A stretch of 64,000 nt of DNA from Rhodoferax koreense (GTDB lineage Bacteria; Pseudomonadota; Gammaproteobacteria; Burkholderiales; Burkholderiaceae_C): the NCBI RefSeq assembly GCF_001955695.1, contig NZ_CP019236.1, positions 682,001-746,000 of the forward strand, given 5' to 3'. Positions 17,028-25,560 of the stretch are shown in pieces. Within the stretch, counting starts at the first letter, position 1, and every line of letters begins with the position of its first letter. The position numbers and the translations under genes were made by a program. The notes beneath the pieces are model-generated. The model made no database searches, was not told the origin of the DNA, and worked only from the letters and a program-made list of their open reading frames with translations.

Positions 17028-18005
17028 ATGCAAGCAAACGCCAGCATGAAGAGCCCCTTGACGGTACAGCACTGGTCGACCGCCGGCATCCGCAGGTCCG
17101 AGGCCACTGACGCGTGGCAAGCCGCCCTCACGCAGAACTACGGCCATTGGCAGGTCACCGAATCGGTCGCCGACGGTTTCTCGGCGAGCATTCGGAGCCG
17201 CGACATCAACGGCCTGCGCGCGGTCGAGTGCGTGTGCGACCCCTGCTCGGGAAGCCGGCTGCCGCAATTTGTCGGCCGTGAGCCCGTCCCCTACATCGGC
17301 GTGCAGATTACCAAGGCTGGGCGCGAGAGATTCCATTTCGCGGGAGAGGACATCAGCCTGGGTGCGGGAGACCTGGTGATCTGGACGAGCGCGCAGCCAG
17401 CCGAATTCACGGTGATGGAACGTCTGCACAAGGTGTCGCTAGTACTGCCTTGGGCGGAGGTCAAGGAGCGACTTCCCCGTGGCACGGGATTCACCGGTAC
17501 GGTGATCGACAGCCGCGTCGGAATCGGTGCGGTTCTCTATTCGCACATCGACAGCCTCGCACATCAACTGGAACTCTTCACCGAAGGCGACAATGCCGGC
17601 GTACGGCGTGCCACGCTGGAGTTGCTGACCGCGGCGATGTGCCATCGCGTCGAGGCGCCACAGCGCGGACTGTCATCGCGCTACCTGAAGCAACTGCAGG
17701 ACTACATTCTCGCCCACCTGCAGGACGACCACCTGTCGCCGACCAGTATCGCGGCAGCCAACAACATGTCGCCGCGATACGTACACATGCTCTTTGCTCA
17801 GATCGGCGTGAGCGCTTCAGTGTGGATCAGAACGCAACGACTAGAGCGATGCAGGGACGACCTTCGCAGCCGGACCTATCGGGACTGCAGCGTCGCGGAG
17901 ATTGCTTATACCTGGGGATTCGCGGACCCTTCGCATTTCACGAGGATCTTCAAGCTGCAGTATGGCGTCGGGCCTCGGGAGTTTCGCGAGACGGCTCCGC
18001 AATAG
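17028..18005 (+). CDS. AraC/XylS-family transcriptional regulator (FeaR-like layout)
   Basis: A 325-residue regulator. The N-terminal part (to about residue 190) is an AraC-binding-like ligand domain with VQITKAGRERFHFAGEDISL and LVIWTSAQPAEF. The C terminus has two helix-turn-helix units: LSPTSIAAANNMSPRYVHML and CSVAEIAYTWGFADPSHFTR, ending in the family tail YGVGPREFRE. This layout is like FeaR/XylS-type activators of aromatic amine or acid catabolism. ATG 17028 has GGAGA just upstream; GTG 17010 is an alternative. It probably controls the cupin/glyoxalase pair immediately upstream or the divergent genes; the target is not shown by sequence. Confidence 0.88.
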   Translation: MQANASMKSPLTVQHWSTAGIRRSEATDAWQAALTQNYGHWQVTESVADGFSASIRSRDINGLRAVECVCDPCSGSRLPQFVGREPVPYIGVQITKAGRERFHFAGEDISLGAGDLVIWTSAQPAEFTVMERLHKVSLVLPWAEVKERLPRGTGFTGTVIDSRVGIGAVLYSHIDSLAHQLELFTEGDNAGVRRATLELLTAAMCHRVEAPQRGLSSRYLKQLQDYILAHLQDDHLSPTSIAAANNMSPRYVHMLFAQIGVSASVWIRTQRLERCRDDLRSRTYRDCSVAEIAYTWGFADPSHFTRIFKLQYGVGPREFRETAPQ

Positions 18006-18255
18006 CTCGTGCGGGCCCCTTTCAAGACACGGCTGGCACGCAACTCGCGGTTCCACCGCTACTAGCGGCTACCTAGCTCCTCGCTCTCTACTAGGCTGAG
18101 CGACGACCCGCTCTTATCAGAGTGCGCGCGTCCGGCGCAAGTAGGTCCAACATGGGCGCCGCAGCAGCAGATGGAGATCTCGCCCGGCGCGCATGCAACG
18201 CTGTTTCACTGGAAAGACCGCTATCGATTCAGTCCTTCAAAAGTTCGAGCAAGAC

Positions 18256-18687
18256 CTAGCCGTCAGTGAACGTCTGAGCCGCGATCTTGCCCTTGCGCAC
18301 CACCAGGGTGTCAGTCGCGATATTCACGAAGGGCTTCGCGTCCCAAACAAGATAGGCCACGTCGCCGTCGATCGCCTGCGCATTGATCTTGAAGGCTTCC
18401 CAGAAGCCTGGCTTGACCGACTTCAGGAAACCGTCGAAGAAGCCTCGGATCTCCTCCTTGCCGTGATACTTTTTGTCATGCGTGAGGAGGATCGAAGAGT
18501 CGGAATAGTCTTGCATGATTTCGTCCAAGCCTTTGGCAAACGCACCAAGGTGATGTTTCAGCACAGTTTCGGTAGAGGCATAGGCTGCGGCAGCCTCGCC
18601 GGACAGGATAGCCAGCGGGGCTGCGGCAAGCACCAGCGCGCCTTGATGGAATGCGCGCCGCGGTGATGATTGAATATGCAGGGGCAT
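18256..18687 (-). CDS. Exported NTF2-like/SnoaL-type protein
   Basis: A 143-residue protein with a twin-arginine-like leader (SSPRRAFHQGALVLAAAPLA, then ILSGEAAAAYAS) and an NTF2-like domain of the DUF4440/SnoaL type: VLKHHLGAFAKGLDEIMQDY, GKEEIRGFFDGFLKS, DVAYLVWDAKPF and DTLVVRKGKIAAQTF. Such domains bind small hydrophobic molecules and may be enzymatic or structural. ATG 18687 follows AAAGGAGACAACG, a strong ribosome site. It is a single gene that converges with the AraC regulator; function unknown. Confidence 0.78.
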   Translation of the reverse strand: MPLHIQSSPRRAFHQGALVLAAAPLAILSGEAAAAYASTETVLKHHLGAFAKGLDEIMQDYSDSSILLTHDKKYHGKEEIRGFFDGFLKSVKPGFWEAFKINAQAIDGDVAYLVWDAKPFVNIATDTLVVRKGKIAAQTFTDG

Positions 18688-19255
18688 CGTTGTCTCCTTT
18701 CGGCTCAGGGCCGTGAACTTATGAACCGAAGAACGATACGCAGCGCGACCGGGATGGACTGCGTTCAAAGGGAAGTCGTGCTTGACTGGACGCGCAAAGA
18801 GCGGGTTTTCCCGAGCAAAGGTCGGTGCGCCTCCTGGGACGCAGTGAACTGCTTCGAGAGAGCGGCTTCACGCCGTTGAAGCCCTGCGCAGTTGCCCATG
18901 TGCATCAATCTGATTGTCGGGCTAGGCGCCGATCGGGGTCGGGATCCAGCACACGCATCCGCCGCAACTGCTATGGTCGATTGGGCGGGTCCAGACTCAT
19001 GACGGACCAACGGGCCAAGAGGCTCTGGACGACGCTGGTCGGAGCGGTGCAAGAGGTCTGCGTCGAGCACGCCCAGCAGCAAAGCCACGAACGAGGAGGC
19101 TCTAGCGGCTCGACGGACGGATGGTTGGGCGATACCAGGCGAGCACCAAGTTCTGCAAAAGCCAACGGCCACGCGATTGCACGTGGCCGTTCGTTGGCAG
19201 CGACCTCCAGGATGGATCGCCGACTATTGCTGCTATCTACAGCGGCAGGCTCAGC
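18688..19255. other. Non-coding gap with a terminator
   Basis: A 568-base stretch between the NTF2-like gene and the aldo/keto reductase. Several open frames cross it but none has a ribosome site, a family motif or sensible composition. It includes the promoter side of the minus-strand NTF2-like gene (18700-18800) and the terminator of the reductase at 19164-19191. Confidence 0.45.
19164..19191 (-). terminator. Rho-independent terminator of the aldo/keto reductase operon
   Basis: AACGGCCACG (19164-19173) pairs perfectly with CGTGGCCGTT (19182-19191) over an 8-base loop. Read on the minus strand, the stem is followed by GGCTTTTGC, a short T-run. It lies 64 bases past the reductase stop codon. 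Confidence 0.65.
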
Positions 19256-20260
19256 TCAGGCGACGACTTCGGTAAGTTCTCCGGCCCAGGGAACCGGCGA
19301 CCGTGACGGCGCCGATGGCACGAGGCTGCTTGCGGTATCAAGGCGATGGAGTTGTTCGGCCGAGAGGTCGACCGTCAGCGCACCGAGGTTGTCGATCAGT
19401 TGGGCAACCGAGCGCGGTCCGATGATCGGCACGGCCCCATGCGTGCCGGCCCAGGCAATGGCAACCTGGCCTGCGCTGACGCCCAACTCGCTTGCAACAG
19501 CCAGCACGGTGTCCAGAACCTGCGTGCGCTGCGCCGAGTTCTCCGACTGGAAGACCCGGCCGCCAAAGCCTTCAGCCCGGCCCTTTTCTCCTTGCCGGTA
19601 CTTGCCGGTCAACATGCCCCCTCCCAACGGTGACCAGGTCACCACGCCCAGGTCCAGGGCGCGCGCGGCCGGGAACAGGTCGGCCTCGGGCTCACGGCGC
19701 ACCAGGCTGTGCTCGAACTGGGCCGCCGCAATGGGTACCGCGTGGGTCAGTTCAGCCAGGGTGACCGCACGGGCCAGGCGCCAGGCGGGGAAGTTCGACA
19801 AGCCTGCATAGAGGATCTTGCCCGCACGCGCCAGATCCTCGAAGCCGCGGACGATCTCCTCGATGGGCGTGACGCCATCGGGATGGTGCGCCCAGTAGAT
19901 GTCGATCCTGTCGGTCTTGAGGCGCTTGAGGCTCGCCTCCACGGAAGCCACCAGTGCTTTGCGGCTGTTGCCGGTGACCAACCGGTTCGCGTTCGGCACG
20001 GCGCCGTTGGTGAACTTGGTGGCCAGCACAAAGTCCTCGCGCCGCCCCTGCAGCAGAGTGCCGAGCAGTTCTTCCGATTGACCGAACTGGTAAACGTCTG
20101 CCGTGTCGATGAAGTTGCCGCCGGCCTCGGCATAGGCGTTGAAGACGGCCTCTGCGGCATCGGGGTCGGCACCATAACCCCAGCCCGTGCCGAAGTTGCC
20201 AGTGCCCAATGCGACTTGCGACACACGCAGGCCGGTTTTTCCAAAGACGGTGTATTTCAT
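19256..20260 (-). CDS. Aldo/keto reductase
   Basis: A 334-residue NADPH-dependent oxidoreductase with the (beta/alpha)8 fold. The catalytic tetrad is visible: Asp in FIDTADVYQFG with its Tyr, Lys in VLATKFTNG and His in IYWAHHPDG. The C-terminal NADP-binding block is VPIIGPRSVAQLIDNLGAL. It reduces aldehydes or ketones; substrate unknown. Its ATG overlaps the stop codon of the broken maoC fragment upstream (ATGA), which shows that it was once translationally coupled to a hydratase gene in a beta-oxidation-like operon. It now lies downstream of a nonsense chimera, which might lower its expression. Confidence 0.9.
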   Translation of the reverse strand: MKYTVFGKTGLRVSQVALGTGNFGTGWGYGADPDAAEAVFNAYAEAGGNFIDTADVYQFGQSEELLGTLLQGRREDFVLATKFTNGAVPNANRLVTGNSRKALVASVEASLKRLKTDRIDIYWAHHPDGVTPIEEIVRGFEDLARAGKILYAGLSNFPAWRLARAVTLAELTHAVPIAAAQFEHSLVRREPEADLFPAARALDLGVVTWSPLGGGMLTGKYRQGEKGRAEGFGGRVFQSENSAQRTQVLDTVLAVASELGVSAGQVAIAWAGTHGAVPIIGPRSVAQLIDNLGALTVDLSAEQLHRLDTASSLVPSAPSRSPVPWAGELTEVVA

Positions 20261-20466
20261 GCTTCGCTCCTTTGAGAAATATCGTGCTGCGGCTCACCCG
20301 ACGATGCCGACCGGCGCGGAACCACCACATTGCCGACGGAAATCTGCACGAAGCCCCCGTCCTGATTCAGGCTGTTCGTCCCCACCTTGACCAGCCCTTG
20401 CTCGGGCCTGGACTTGGACTGGCGAACTTCCAGCACCTCGCCTTCCACGTGCAACTCGTCGCCTGT
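20257..20466 (-). pseudogene. 3' fragment of a MaoC-type dehydratase gene
   Basis: In one frame the minus strand reads TGDELHVEGEVLEVRQSKSR, PEQGLVKV, then VQISVGNVVVPRR up to a TGA that overlaps the reductase start. This is the C-terminal end of a hotdog-fold MaoC-like (R)-hydratase. The N-terminal half is missing; it is joined out of frame to the start of a thiolase gene at about 20466. The 69 remaining codons cannot be expressed from the thiolase start. Confidence 0.75.
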
Positions 20467-20542
20467 CTTTCAACGCACCACCACCAAAGGTGCCGATCGG
20501 CGTGCGCACCGGCGCACAAAGAACGATTTCAGGCTTGCTCAT
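20467..20542 (-). pseudogene. 5' fragment of a thiolase gene
   Basis: ATG at 20542, with AAGGAG upstream, opens a frame whose first 25 codons (MSKPEIVLCAPVRTPIGTF, GGGALK) are the N terminus of an acetyl-CoA acetyltransferase-type thiolase. After that the DNA changes to maoC sequence in another frame. Translation would give an 83-residue product ending near 20294 with no thiolase catalytic cysteine. The start overlaps the end of the thioesterase gene by 14 bases, so the operon order was thioesterase, thiolase, (others), maoC, reductase. Confidence 0.75.
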
Positions 20543-21089
20543 CGGAACTCCTTGTCGTGAGAGCGGGTTGGTCGAAGATGAGGCAGGTCGTGGTTGCATG
20601 CGCATAGATCTTTCCGTCGGGGCCGACGATCCGACCTTCGGCCACGGCTACTTGCCGTCCGGCGTGGATCAACTTGCCTTCCGCACGCACCAGCGGCACT
20701 TGATCGTTGAGCGCGCGAAGCATGTTCACCTTGAGTTCCAGGGTGGTGAAGCCTTTGCCGGCGGGTAGCGTCGAATGCACGGCACACCCCACGGCAGAGT
20801 CCAGCAGCGTGGCGAACCAGCCGCCATGCACGGTACCGAGCGGGTTGTAGAGGCGCCTTTGCGGTCGCCCCTGGAAGACGGCGACTCCGGGTTCGATGTG
20901 GATCGCCAGGATGTTGACCGTGTCGTTGATCGGCGGAGGGGGCAGCTCGCCCGAGAAGATTGCCTCGAACATCTCCATGCCCGAGCGGCCAAAGACCTTT
21001 CCCTTGGGCTCTGCGCCCGGAGCACTCTGGCGCGCGCGCACGCGCGCTTCGTCCGCTTCCCAGCGGGCTACTACGTCGTCGACTTCCAT
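20529..21089 (-). CDS. PaaI-family hotdog thioesterase
   Basis: A 186-residue acyl-CoA thioesterase of the PaaI/YdiI type. The family motif NPLGTVHGGWFATLLDSAVG lies at the centre and contains the His-Gly-Gly turn of the hotdog helix; TTLELKVNMLRAL is the following strand. It hydrolyses acyl- or aryl-CoA esters that stall beta-oxidation. It is the first gene of the minus-strand operon controlled from the shared MarR promoter region, 60 bases from the divergent marR start. GAGTGA-like purines precede the start codon (AAAGGAGTG upstream of ATG 21089). Confidence 0.85.
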   Translation of the reverse strand: MEVDDVVARWEADEARVRARQSAPGAEPKGKVFGRSGMEMFEAIFSGELPPPPINDTVNILAIHIEPGVAVFQGRPQRRLYNPLGTVHGGWFATLLDSAVGCAVHSTLPAGKGFTTLELKVNMLRALNDQVPLVRAEGKLIHAGRQVAVAEGRIVGPDGKIYAHATTTCLIFDQPALTTRSSDEQA

Positions 21090-21114
21090 CCGTCACTCCT
21101 TTCGCTCGACGCGA

Positions 21115-21141
21115 TTGCATATACAAAAGTTGCATATACAA
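21115..21141. promoter_or_regulatory. Tandem 12-base repeats between marR and the thioesterase operon
   Basis: TTGCATATACAA occurs at 21115-21126 and again at 21130-21141, 15 bases apart. Each copy is a near-palindrome (TTG...CAA ends around an AT-rich centre). They fill the 60-base divergent promoter region, and the second ends 8 bases before the marR ATG. This is the expected place and form of a MarR operator that represses both directions. Confidence 0.65.
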
Positions 21142-21149
21142 TGTAGCAC

Positions 21150-21653
21150 ATGAAGAACGCCGCCAAGCCGCAAGGGTGTACGAACCTGAAGCTCCGCCAG
21201 CTCACTCGCATGGTGACGCGTCACTACGACTACCACGTCAGCGAGACGGGACTGAAGAATACGCAGTACGCGCTGCTGTTACACGTCGTCAGACTTGGGC
21301 CTATTCGTCCGGGCGAACTGGCCAAACGCATGCACATGGATGCTTCGACGTTGACGCGCAACATGCGGCCGCTGGTGGCGCATGGGTGGCTGCAGATCGG
21401 TGCGGGTAGCGATGCGCGCAGCCGCTTGGTGGAGGCCACAGAAGCGGGTCGAGCCAAGCAGGCCGAAGGGCAGCGGGCCTGGAAGGCGGCGCAACTGGCG
21501 CTCAACGAGCGTCTGGGAATCGCGCGCGTCGCCGCGCTGCACGAGCTGCTGGACGCCTGCATCGAATGCCTCGATGACGATCCCCAAAGTTCCGCCGAAG
21601 ACAACGCTGAATCAGTTGACAGCGGTGATCGCAGCAGGCAATCCCGGAGATAG
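21150..21653 (+). CDS. MarR-family transcriptional regulator
   Basis: A 167-residue winged-helix regulator. The DNA-binding region reads LGPIRPGELAKRMHMDASTL then TRNMRPLVAHGWLQIG, with the wing GAGSDARSRLVEATEAGR, as in MarR/HosA-like repressors. It is divergent from the thioesterase/reductase operon and followed by a small protein and an MFS exporter on its own strand, so it probably controls both units through the repeats at 21115-21141. MarR proteins usually release DNA on binding a phenolic or CoA-linked ligand. Confidence 0.88.
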   Translation: MKNAAKPQGCTNLKLRQLTRMVTRHYDYHVSETGLKNTQYALLLHVVRLGPIRPGELAKRMHMDASTLTRNMRPLVAHGWLQIGAGSDARSRLVEATEAGRAKQAEGQRAWKAAQLALNERLGIARVAALHELLDACIECLDDDPQSSAEDNAESVDSGDRSRQSRR

Positions 21654-21667
21654 CCTTGGAGTCGATG

Positions 21668-21973
21668 ATGCAGTTCCTCAAGGACACCCAAGTGGAGGGC
21701 CGACTCTTCCCGCAAGGCGCACGCGTGAGAGTGATCAATGCCGGGGATAGTTGCCTGGTGCTACCAGCCCCGGAGGCACACACCACACTGTGCGCAGTGC
21801 CGACGAGGAACCTCGCGCGGCTGACGCTGTTCCGCGTTGTGCTGGTCAACCATCAAGTCAGCCTGCTCGATGAGCAGGAACGCTGGGGACTCGATGCGGC
21901 CGATATTCGTTCGAACATCGCCCGATCAGTCCCTGACTGTGAAATTCTCGACCTGGATGAGGCGTCGTCGTGA
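21668..21973 (+). CDS. Small hypothetical protein between marR and MFS gene
   Basis: A 101-residue protein of unknown family. It starts MQFLKDTQVEGRLFPQGARV and has no signal peptide or membrane segment; the second half is mildly acidic (EILDLDEASS end). ATG 21668 is preferred because GGAG lies six bases upstream; ATG 21665 and TTG 21656 are in frame. Its stop overlaps the GTG of the MFS exporter (GTGA), so translation of the two is coupled, which argues that it is a real gene. It may be a small regulator or partner of the exporter, but nothing in the sequence shows this. Confidence 0.6.
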   Translation: MQFLKDTQVEGRLFPQGARVRVINAGDSCLVLPAPEAHTTLCAVPTRNLARLTLFRVVLVNHQVSLLDEQERWGLDAADIRSNIARSVPDCEILDLDEASS

Positions 21974-23250
21974 CCGTCCCGCCAGTGGACGACGCGATCC
22001 ACGCCGCCTCCGACCGTTCAACAGACGACCGAGTGATGCACAAGCAAACCCACGTAGCGACAGGCGACGGCAGCCTGAGACCGCAGGTGCCGCTGACCGG
22101 TGAATTGCTACTGATGCTCGCCGGCCTGGGGGCCCTAGGCTCGTTGGCCACCAACATCATCCTGCCCGCATTCCCGAGCATGGGCGCCGAGCTTGGAACC
22201 TCAGTGAAGGATCTGAGTGCAACGCTCGGCACGTTCTTCGTGGCCTTCGCCGTGGGCCAGCTCTTCGTTGGGCCTCTCTCAGACAGATTCGGCCGCAAGC
22301 AGTTGGTGCTGTGTGGACTGGCAGCGTTTGTTGTCGGCAGCGCCGTTTGCGCACTGGCGGTCAACCTTCCTCAGCTTATAGCCGGTCGCATCGTGCAGGC
22401 GCTTGGCGTGTGCGCAACGTCCGTGCTTTCCCGCGCCATTGCGCGTGACCTGTTCGAGGGCGAAGTGCTCGCGCGCGCACTCTCATTGATCATGGTGGCC
22501 ATGGCGGCCGCGCCAGGTTTCTCTCCGCTGCTGGGAGGCGCATTGAACAGTTTGTTGGGCTGGCGGGCGACATTCGTTATGGTGGGTGTGTTGGCCGTTC
22601 TGCTGGGCACTCATTACCTCTTCCGCCTTGGAGAAACGCACCGTGCCGATAGACGCGTGGCTCTTTCGCTTTCTGCCGTGGCGAAGACGTATGGACAACT
22701 TCTGTTCGACCGCCGCTTCATCGCCCCCGCGCTGTCAGTGAGTCTGGTCATCGGTTCCCTGTACATGTTCTTCGCGATGGCGCCGGCCATCCTGATGGAG
22801 GGTTTCGGCTTCTCGCCGCTTGGACTGGCACTGTTCTTCGCTTCCACTGTCTTCGTGGTTTTCGGCGCCGGCATGCTGGCCCCGCGGCTGGCGCACCGAT
22901 GGGGACCGACGCAAGCGGCGCGGACCGGGATCATCGTCGCGTTTGCGGGCAGCGTCGCCTTGCTGGCCGGCCCGCATGACGTCTACTACTTTTCGACGGC
23001 ACTGACAGTGTTCCTGCTGGGCATGGGCATGATCAACCCGCTGGGAACTGCCATCACGCTGCAGCCCTTCGGACATCAGGCCGGGGCTGGGTCGGCCTTG
23101 CTCGGCTTCCTGCAGATGGGCTGTGCGGCCCTCGCCATCGGAATTGCCTCAGCGCTGCGGATTCCTGCCTACCTGGCTTTTTGCATCGTCCTGGTGACGA
23201 GCTTGGCGTTGTCGCTGTTGGCGTTCGGGGGGCAGCCTCGCGCCAGATAG
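21970..23250 (+). CDS. MFS multidrug exporter, Bcr/CflA type
   Basis: A 12-helix major-facilitator drug:H+ antiporter of up to 426 residues. Helix 1 is ELLLMLAGLGALGSLATNII, followed by LPAFPSMGAELGTS, typical of Bcr/CflA proteins. The loop 2-3 motif is GPLSDRFGRKQLV, and RIVQALGVCATSVLSRAIAR is the helix 4-5 signature. The GTG start at 21970 overlaps the stop of the small protein; ATG 22036 would remove a 22-residue polar leader and may be the true start. Association with a MarR gene suggests export of an aromatic or antimicrobial compound. Confidence 0.88.
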   Translation: MTVPPVDDAIHAASDRSTDDRVMHKQTHVATGDGSLRPQVPLTGELLLMLAGLGALGSLATNIILPAFPSMGAELGTSVKDLSATLGTFFVAFAVGQLFVGPLSDRFGRKQLVLCGLAAFVVGSAVCALAVNLPQLIAGRIVQALGVCATSVLSRAIARDLFEGEVLARALSLIMVAMAAAPGFSPLLGGALNSLLGWRATFVMVGVLAVLLGTHYLFRLGETHRADRRVALSLSAVAKTYGQLLFDRRFIAPALSVSLVIGSLYMFFAMAPAILMEGFGFSPLGLALFFASTVFVVFGAGMLAPRLAHRWGPTQAARTGIIVAFAGSVALLAGPHDVYYFSTALTVFLLGMGMINPLGTAITLQPFGHQAGAGSALLGFLQMGCAALAIGIASALRIPAYLAFCIVLVTSLALSLLAFGGQPRAR

Positions 23251-23331
23251 CCGTAGCCATCCCCCAGTCCCTCTGTCCAGGTGCACGCCTTCGGTGAGCA
23301 GTCGGTTGACGAACATTCCCACAAACCGGTC

Positions 23332-25560
23332 TCAGGCGCTCCGAGCTATCGGCCTCAAGCTATGAGCGTCATCCCATTGCTGCCATAGGTCACGGCGCTT
23401 GCGCTGGGCCTGTTCAGCGTTGCCTGCCTTGACGTGGCCATAGCCCCGCACACTGTCAGGCCACTGTGCGATCTGCTGTGCAAGAGAAAGCGCGTCCGGC
23501 CGGAGCCCGGCGAGCAGGCGTTCTATGTCCTGCTCGTATTGCTGGACCAGCTCGCGTTCCAGAGTTCGTTCCGAACTCCAGCGGAATGGATCGAACCAAG
23601 TACCGCGCAAGCCGCGCAACTTCGCCATCACACCAAACACGCGCAACATCCATGGGCCGACCTCTGTTTTTTCAAGAGCGCCGGTGGCCTTGTTGCGGCG
23701 AGCGAAAGGCCCTGAACCAAGATGGAAGCGGATGGTGTAGTCCCCCTCGAATTGCTCCGCCAGAGCCGCTTGAAAGTCCGGGTTGGTATACAGGCGGGCC
23801 ACCTCCCATTCGTCCTTGACCGCCAGGAGGCGGTGGTAGCTGTGCGCAACTGCCGCAGTCAGCCCGCTGGTGCTGCCGAGACGAGTCTCGGCTTCACGCA
23901 CGCGGGCGATGAGCGCTGTGTATCGCGGCAAGAGTGCTTTGACGCCGTATTCCTTCAGATGTTGGCTGCGATGCGCCAGGACCTCATCGACAACCGGCTT
24001 GTTGCGGGGGACGAACCGCACCACATTCGATGGCGTGCGAGCTTGGGCAATGGCTTCAACTTGCGGCAGATCGACTGCAGCACGCCGGCCCCATGTGAAG
24101 GATTCCTTGTTCATGGGGACTGCAACGTCGTTGAGTTCGATCGCCCGGTCAATCGACTCCAGGGACAAAGGGATGTGACCTAGCTGCCAGGCGGCGCCCA
24201 ACATGAACATATTGGCAGCGATGGGGTCCCCCATCAGCGTCGTTGCGAGCCGCTGTCCTTCGAGCAACAGCACGCGCTCGCCCAGTCGCTCATGGAACTC
24301 GCCGATCATGGCGTCGGTATCCACGCTCCAGTCTGGATTTCGCGCGAACTCAGCGGTCGGAATGATGTCGGTGCAGACGACGGCCGCACCCTCCACGGCA
24401 TGCAGCTTTGCCATCGAATCGTCGGATGCAGCCACGATGAGGTCGCACCCAATCAATGCCTGCGCCTCACCCTGAGCGATGCGGGTGGCGTGCAGGAACT
24501 CTGGCTGCGGCGCCCACCGCACATGCGAATGAACTGCTCCGTATTTCTGCGCGAGGCCGGTGACATCAAGGTTGGAGCTGAAGTACCCCTCGATGTGAGC
24601 GGCCATGGCCAAGGTCTGACCGATGGTGACGACACCGGTGCCTCCGATGCCGGCGATGAGTACGCTGTGGAGCCGCTCGATCGGCGCGATCGCCGGCATT
24701 GGCAACTCTCCTTGCCATTGCCGACGTGGCTGCGATGCAGGCTGGAGATTCTTCTTGATCTGGCCGCCCGAGACGGTGACGAAGCTGGGACAGAACCCCT
24801 CGACGCAGGAGAAATCCTTGTTGCAGCTGTTTTGATTGATGCGGCGCTTGCGACCCAGCGCCGTTTCCAGCGGCTCGATGGACATGCAGTTGGACGCCTT
24901 GCCGCAGTCACCGCAGCCTTCACATACGGCAGGATTGATGAAGCTGCGTTTGTCGGGGTCGTGCCACTTGCCGCGCTTGCGCAACCGTCGCCGCTCGGTA
25001 GCGCAGGGCTGATCATAGAGAATGACAGAGACGTTCCCGTACTCCCGAAACTCCTTCTGAACGGCGTCGAGTTCGCTCCGATGATGCACCGCCACGCCCT
25101 CCGGCAATGCGATGCCTTCATATTTCTGAGGCTCGTCCGTCACGATGGCCATCTTGCGCACGCCTTCTGCCGCCAGCGCGCCGACGATTTGCTGGGGGCT
25201 CAGGCCGGTCTCCACGGCCTGGCCGCCGGTCATCGAGACAAATCCGTTGTAGAGGATCTTGTACGTCATCGGCACGCCGGCCGCGATGGCTTGGCGTACA
25301 GCCAGAAAGCCCGAATGCGAAAACGTGCCATCACCAAGGTTCGCGAAGACATGCTTCTCGTCGGTGAATGGCTGCTGCCCCAGCCACATCACGCCTTCCG
25401 CGCCCATATGGGATACCGTTGTGGTGGTCAGCGGGTCGGCCAACATCGCCATGGTGTGACAGCCGATGCCGGCAAGCGCGCGGCTGCCCGTTGGCACGCG
25501 CGTTGAGCGATTGTGCGGGCAGCCGGAGCAAAAGCTGGGGGTGCGGTTGGGCTTGCTCAT
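23332..25560 (-). CDS. iorB: Indolepyruvate ferredoxin oxidoreductase, C-terminal (TPP and gamma) part
   Basis: A 742-residue protein equal to the C-terminal two-thirds of the usual fused indolepyruvate ferredoxin oxidoreductase. It begins MSKPNRTPSFCSGCPHNRST, then the thiamine diphosphate site (NLGDGTFSHSGFLAVRQAIA), a ferredoxin-like cysteine cluster (CEGCGDCGKASNC and later CNKDFSCVEGFC) and the gamma-type domain (VLIAGIGGTGVVTIGQTLAM). It oxidatively decarboxylates aryl-pyruvates to aryl-acetyl-CoA. ATG 25560 overlaps the upstream stop (ATGA) and has GGAG eight bases before it. With the upstream 438 residues the total is 1,180, the size of the single-chain enzyme. Confidence 0.88.
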   Translation of the reverse strand: MSKPNRTPSFCSGCPHNRSTRVPTGSRALAGIGCHTMAMLADPLTTTTVSHMGAEGVMWLGQQPFTDEKHVFANLGDGTFSHSGFLAVRQAIAAGVPMTYKILYNGFVSMTGGQAVETGLSPQQIVGALAAEGVRKMAIVTDEPQKYEGIALPEGVAVHHRSELDAVQKEFREYGNVSVILYDQPCATERRRLRKRGKWHDPDKRSFINPAVCEGCGDCGKASNCMSIEPLETALGRKRRINQNSCNKDFSCVEGFCPSFVTVSGGQIKKNLQPASQPRRQWQGELPMPAIAPIERLHSVLIAGIGGTGVVTIGQTLAMAAHIEGYFSSNLDVTGLAQKYGAVHSHVRWAPQPEFLHATRIAQGEAQALIGCDLIVAASDDSMAKLHAVEGAAVVCTDIIPTAEFARNPDWSVDTDAMIGEFHERLGERVLLLEGQRLATTLMGDPIAANMFMLGAAWQLGHIPLSLESIDRAIELNDVAVPMNKESFTWGRRAAVDLPQVEAIAQARTPSNVVRFVPRNKPVVDEVLAHRSQHLKEYGVKALLPRYTALIARVREAETRLGSTSGLTAAVAHSYHRLLAVKDEWEVARLYTNPDFQAALAEQFEGDYTIRFHLGSGPFARRNKATGALEKTEVGPWMLRVFGVMAKLRGLRGTWFDPFRWSSERTLERELVQQYEQDIERLLAGLRPDALSLAQQIAQWPDSVRGYGHVKAGNAEQAQRKRRDLWQQWDDAHSLRPIARSA

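Noticed and set aside
18825..19811. A 328-codon plus-strand open frame
   Set aside because: Its right half is antisense to the aldo/keto reductase and its left half crosses the terminator region; composition is serine/arginine-rich without motifs.
24292..25506. A 404-codon open frame on the plus strand opposite the ior C-terminal gene
   Set aside because: Antisense shadow of the TPP and ferredoxin domains; no recognisable protein.
25557..25560. Frameshift or sequencing error splitting one ior gene
   Set aside because: Rejected as first choice because a good ribosome site precedes the second ATG, the overlap is the classic ATGA and the first chain ends in a tail unlike the fused proteins. 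It cannot be wholly excluded without reads.
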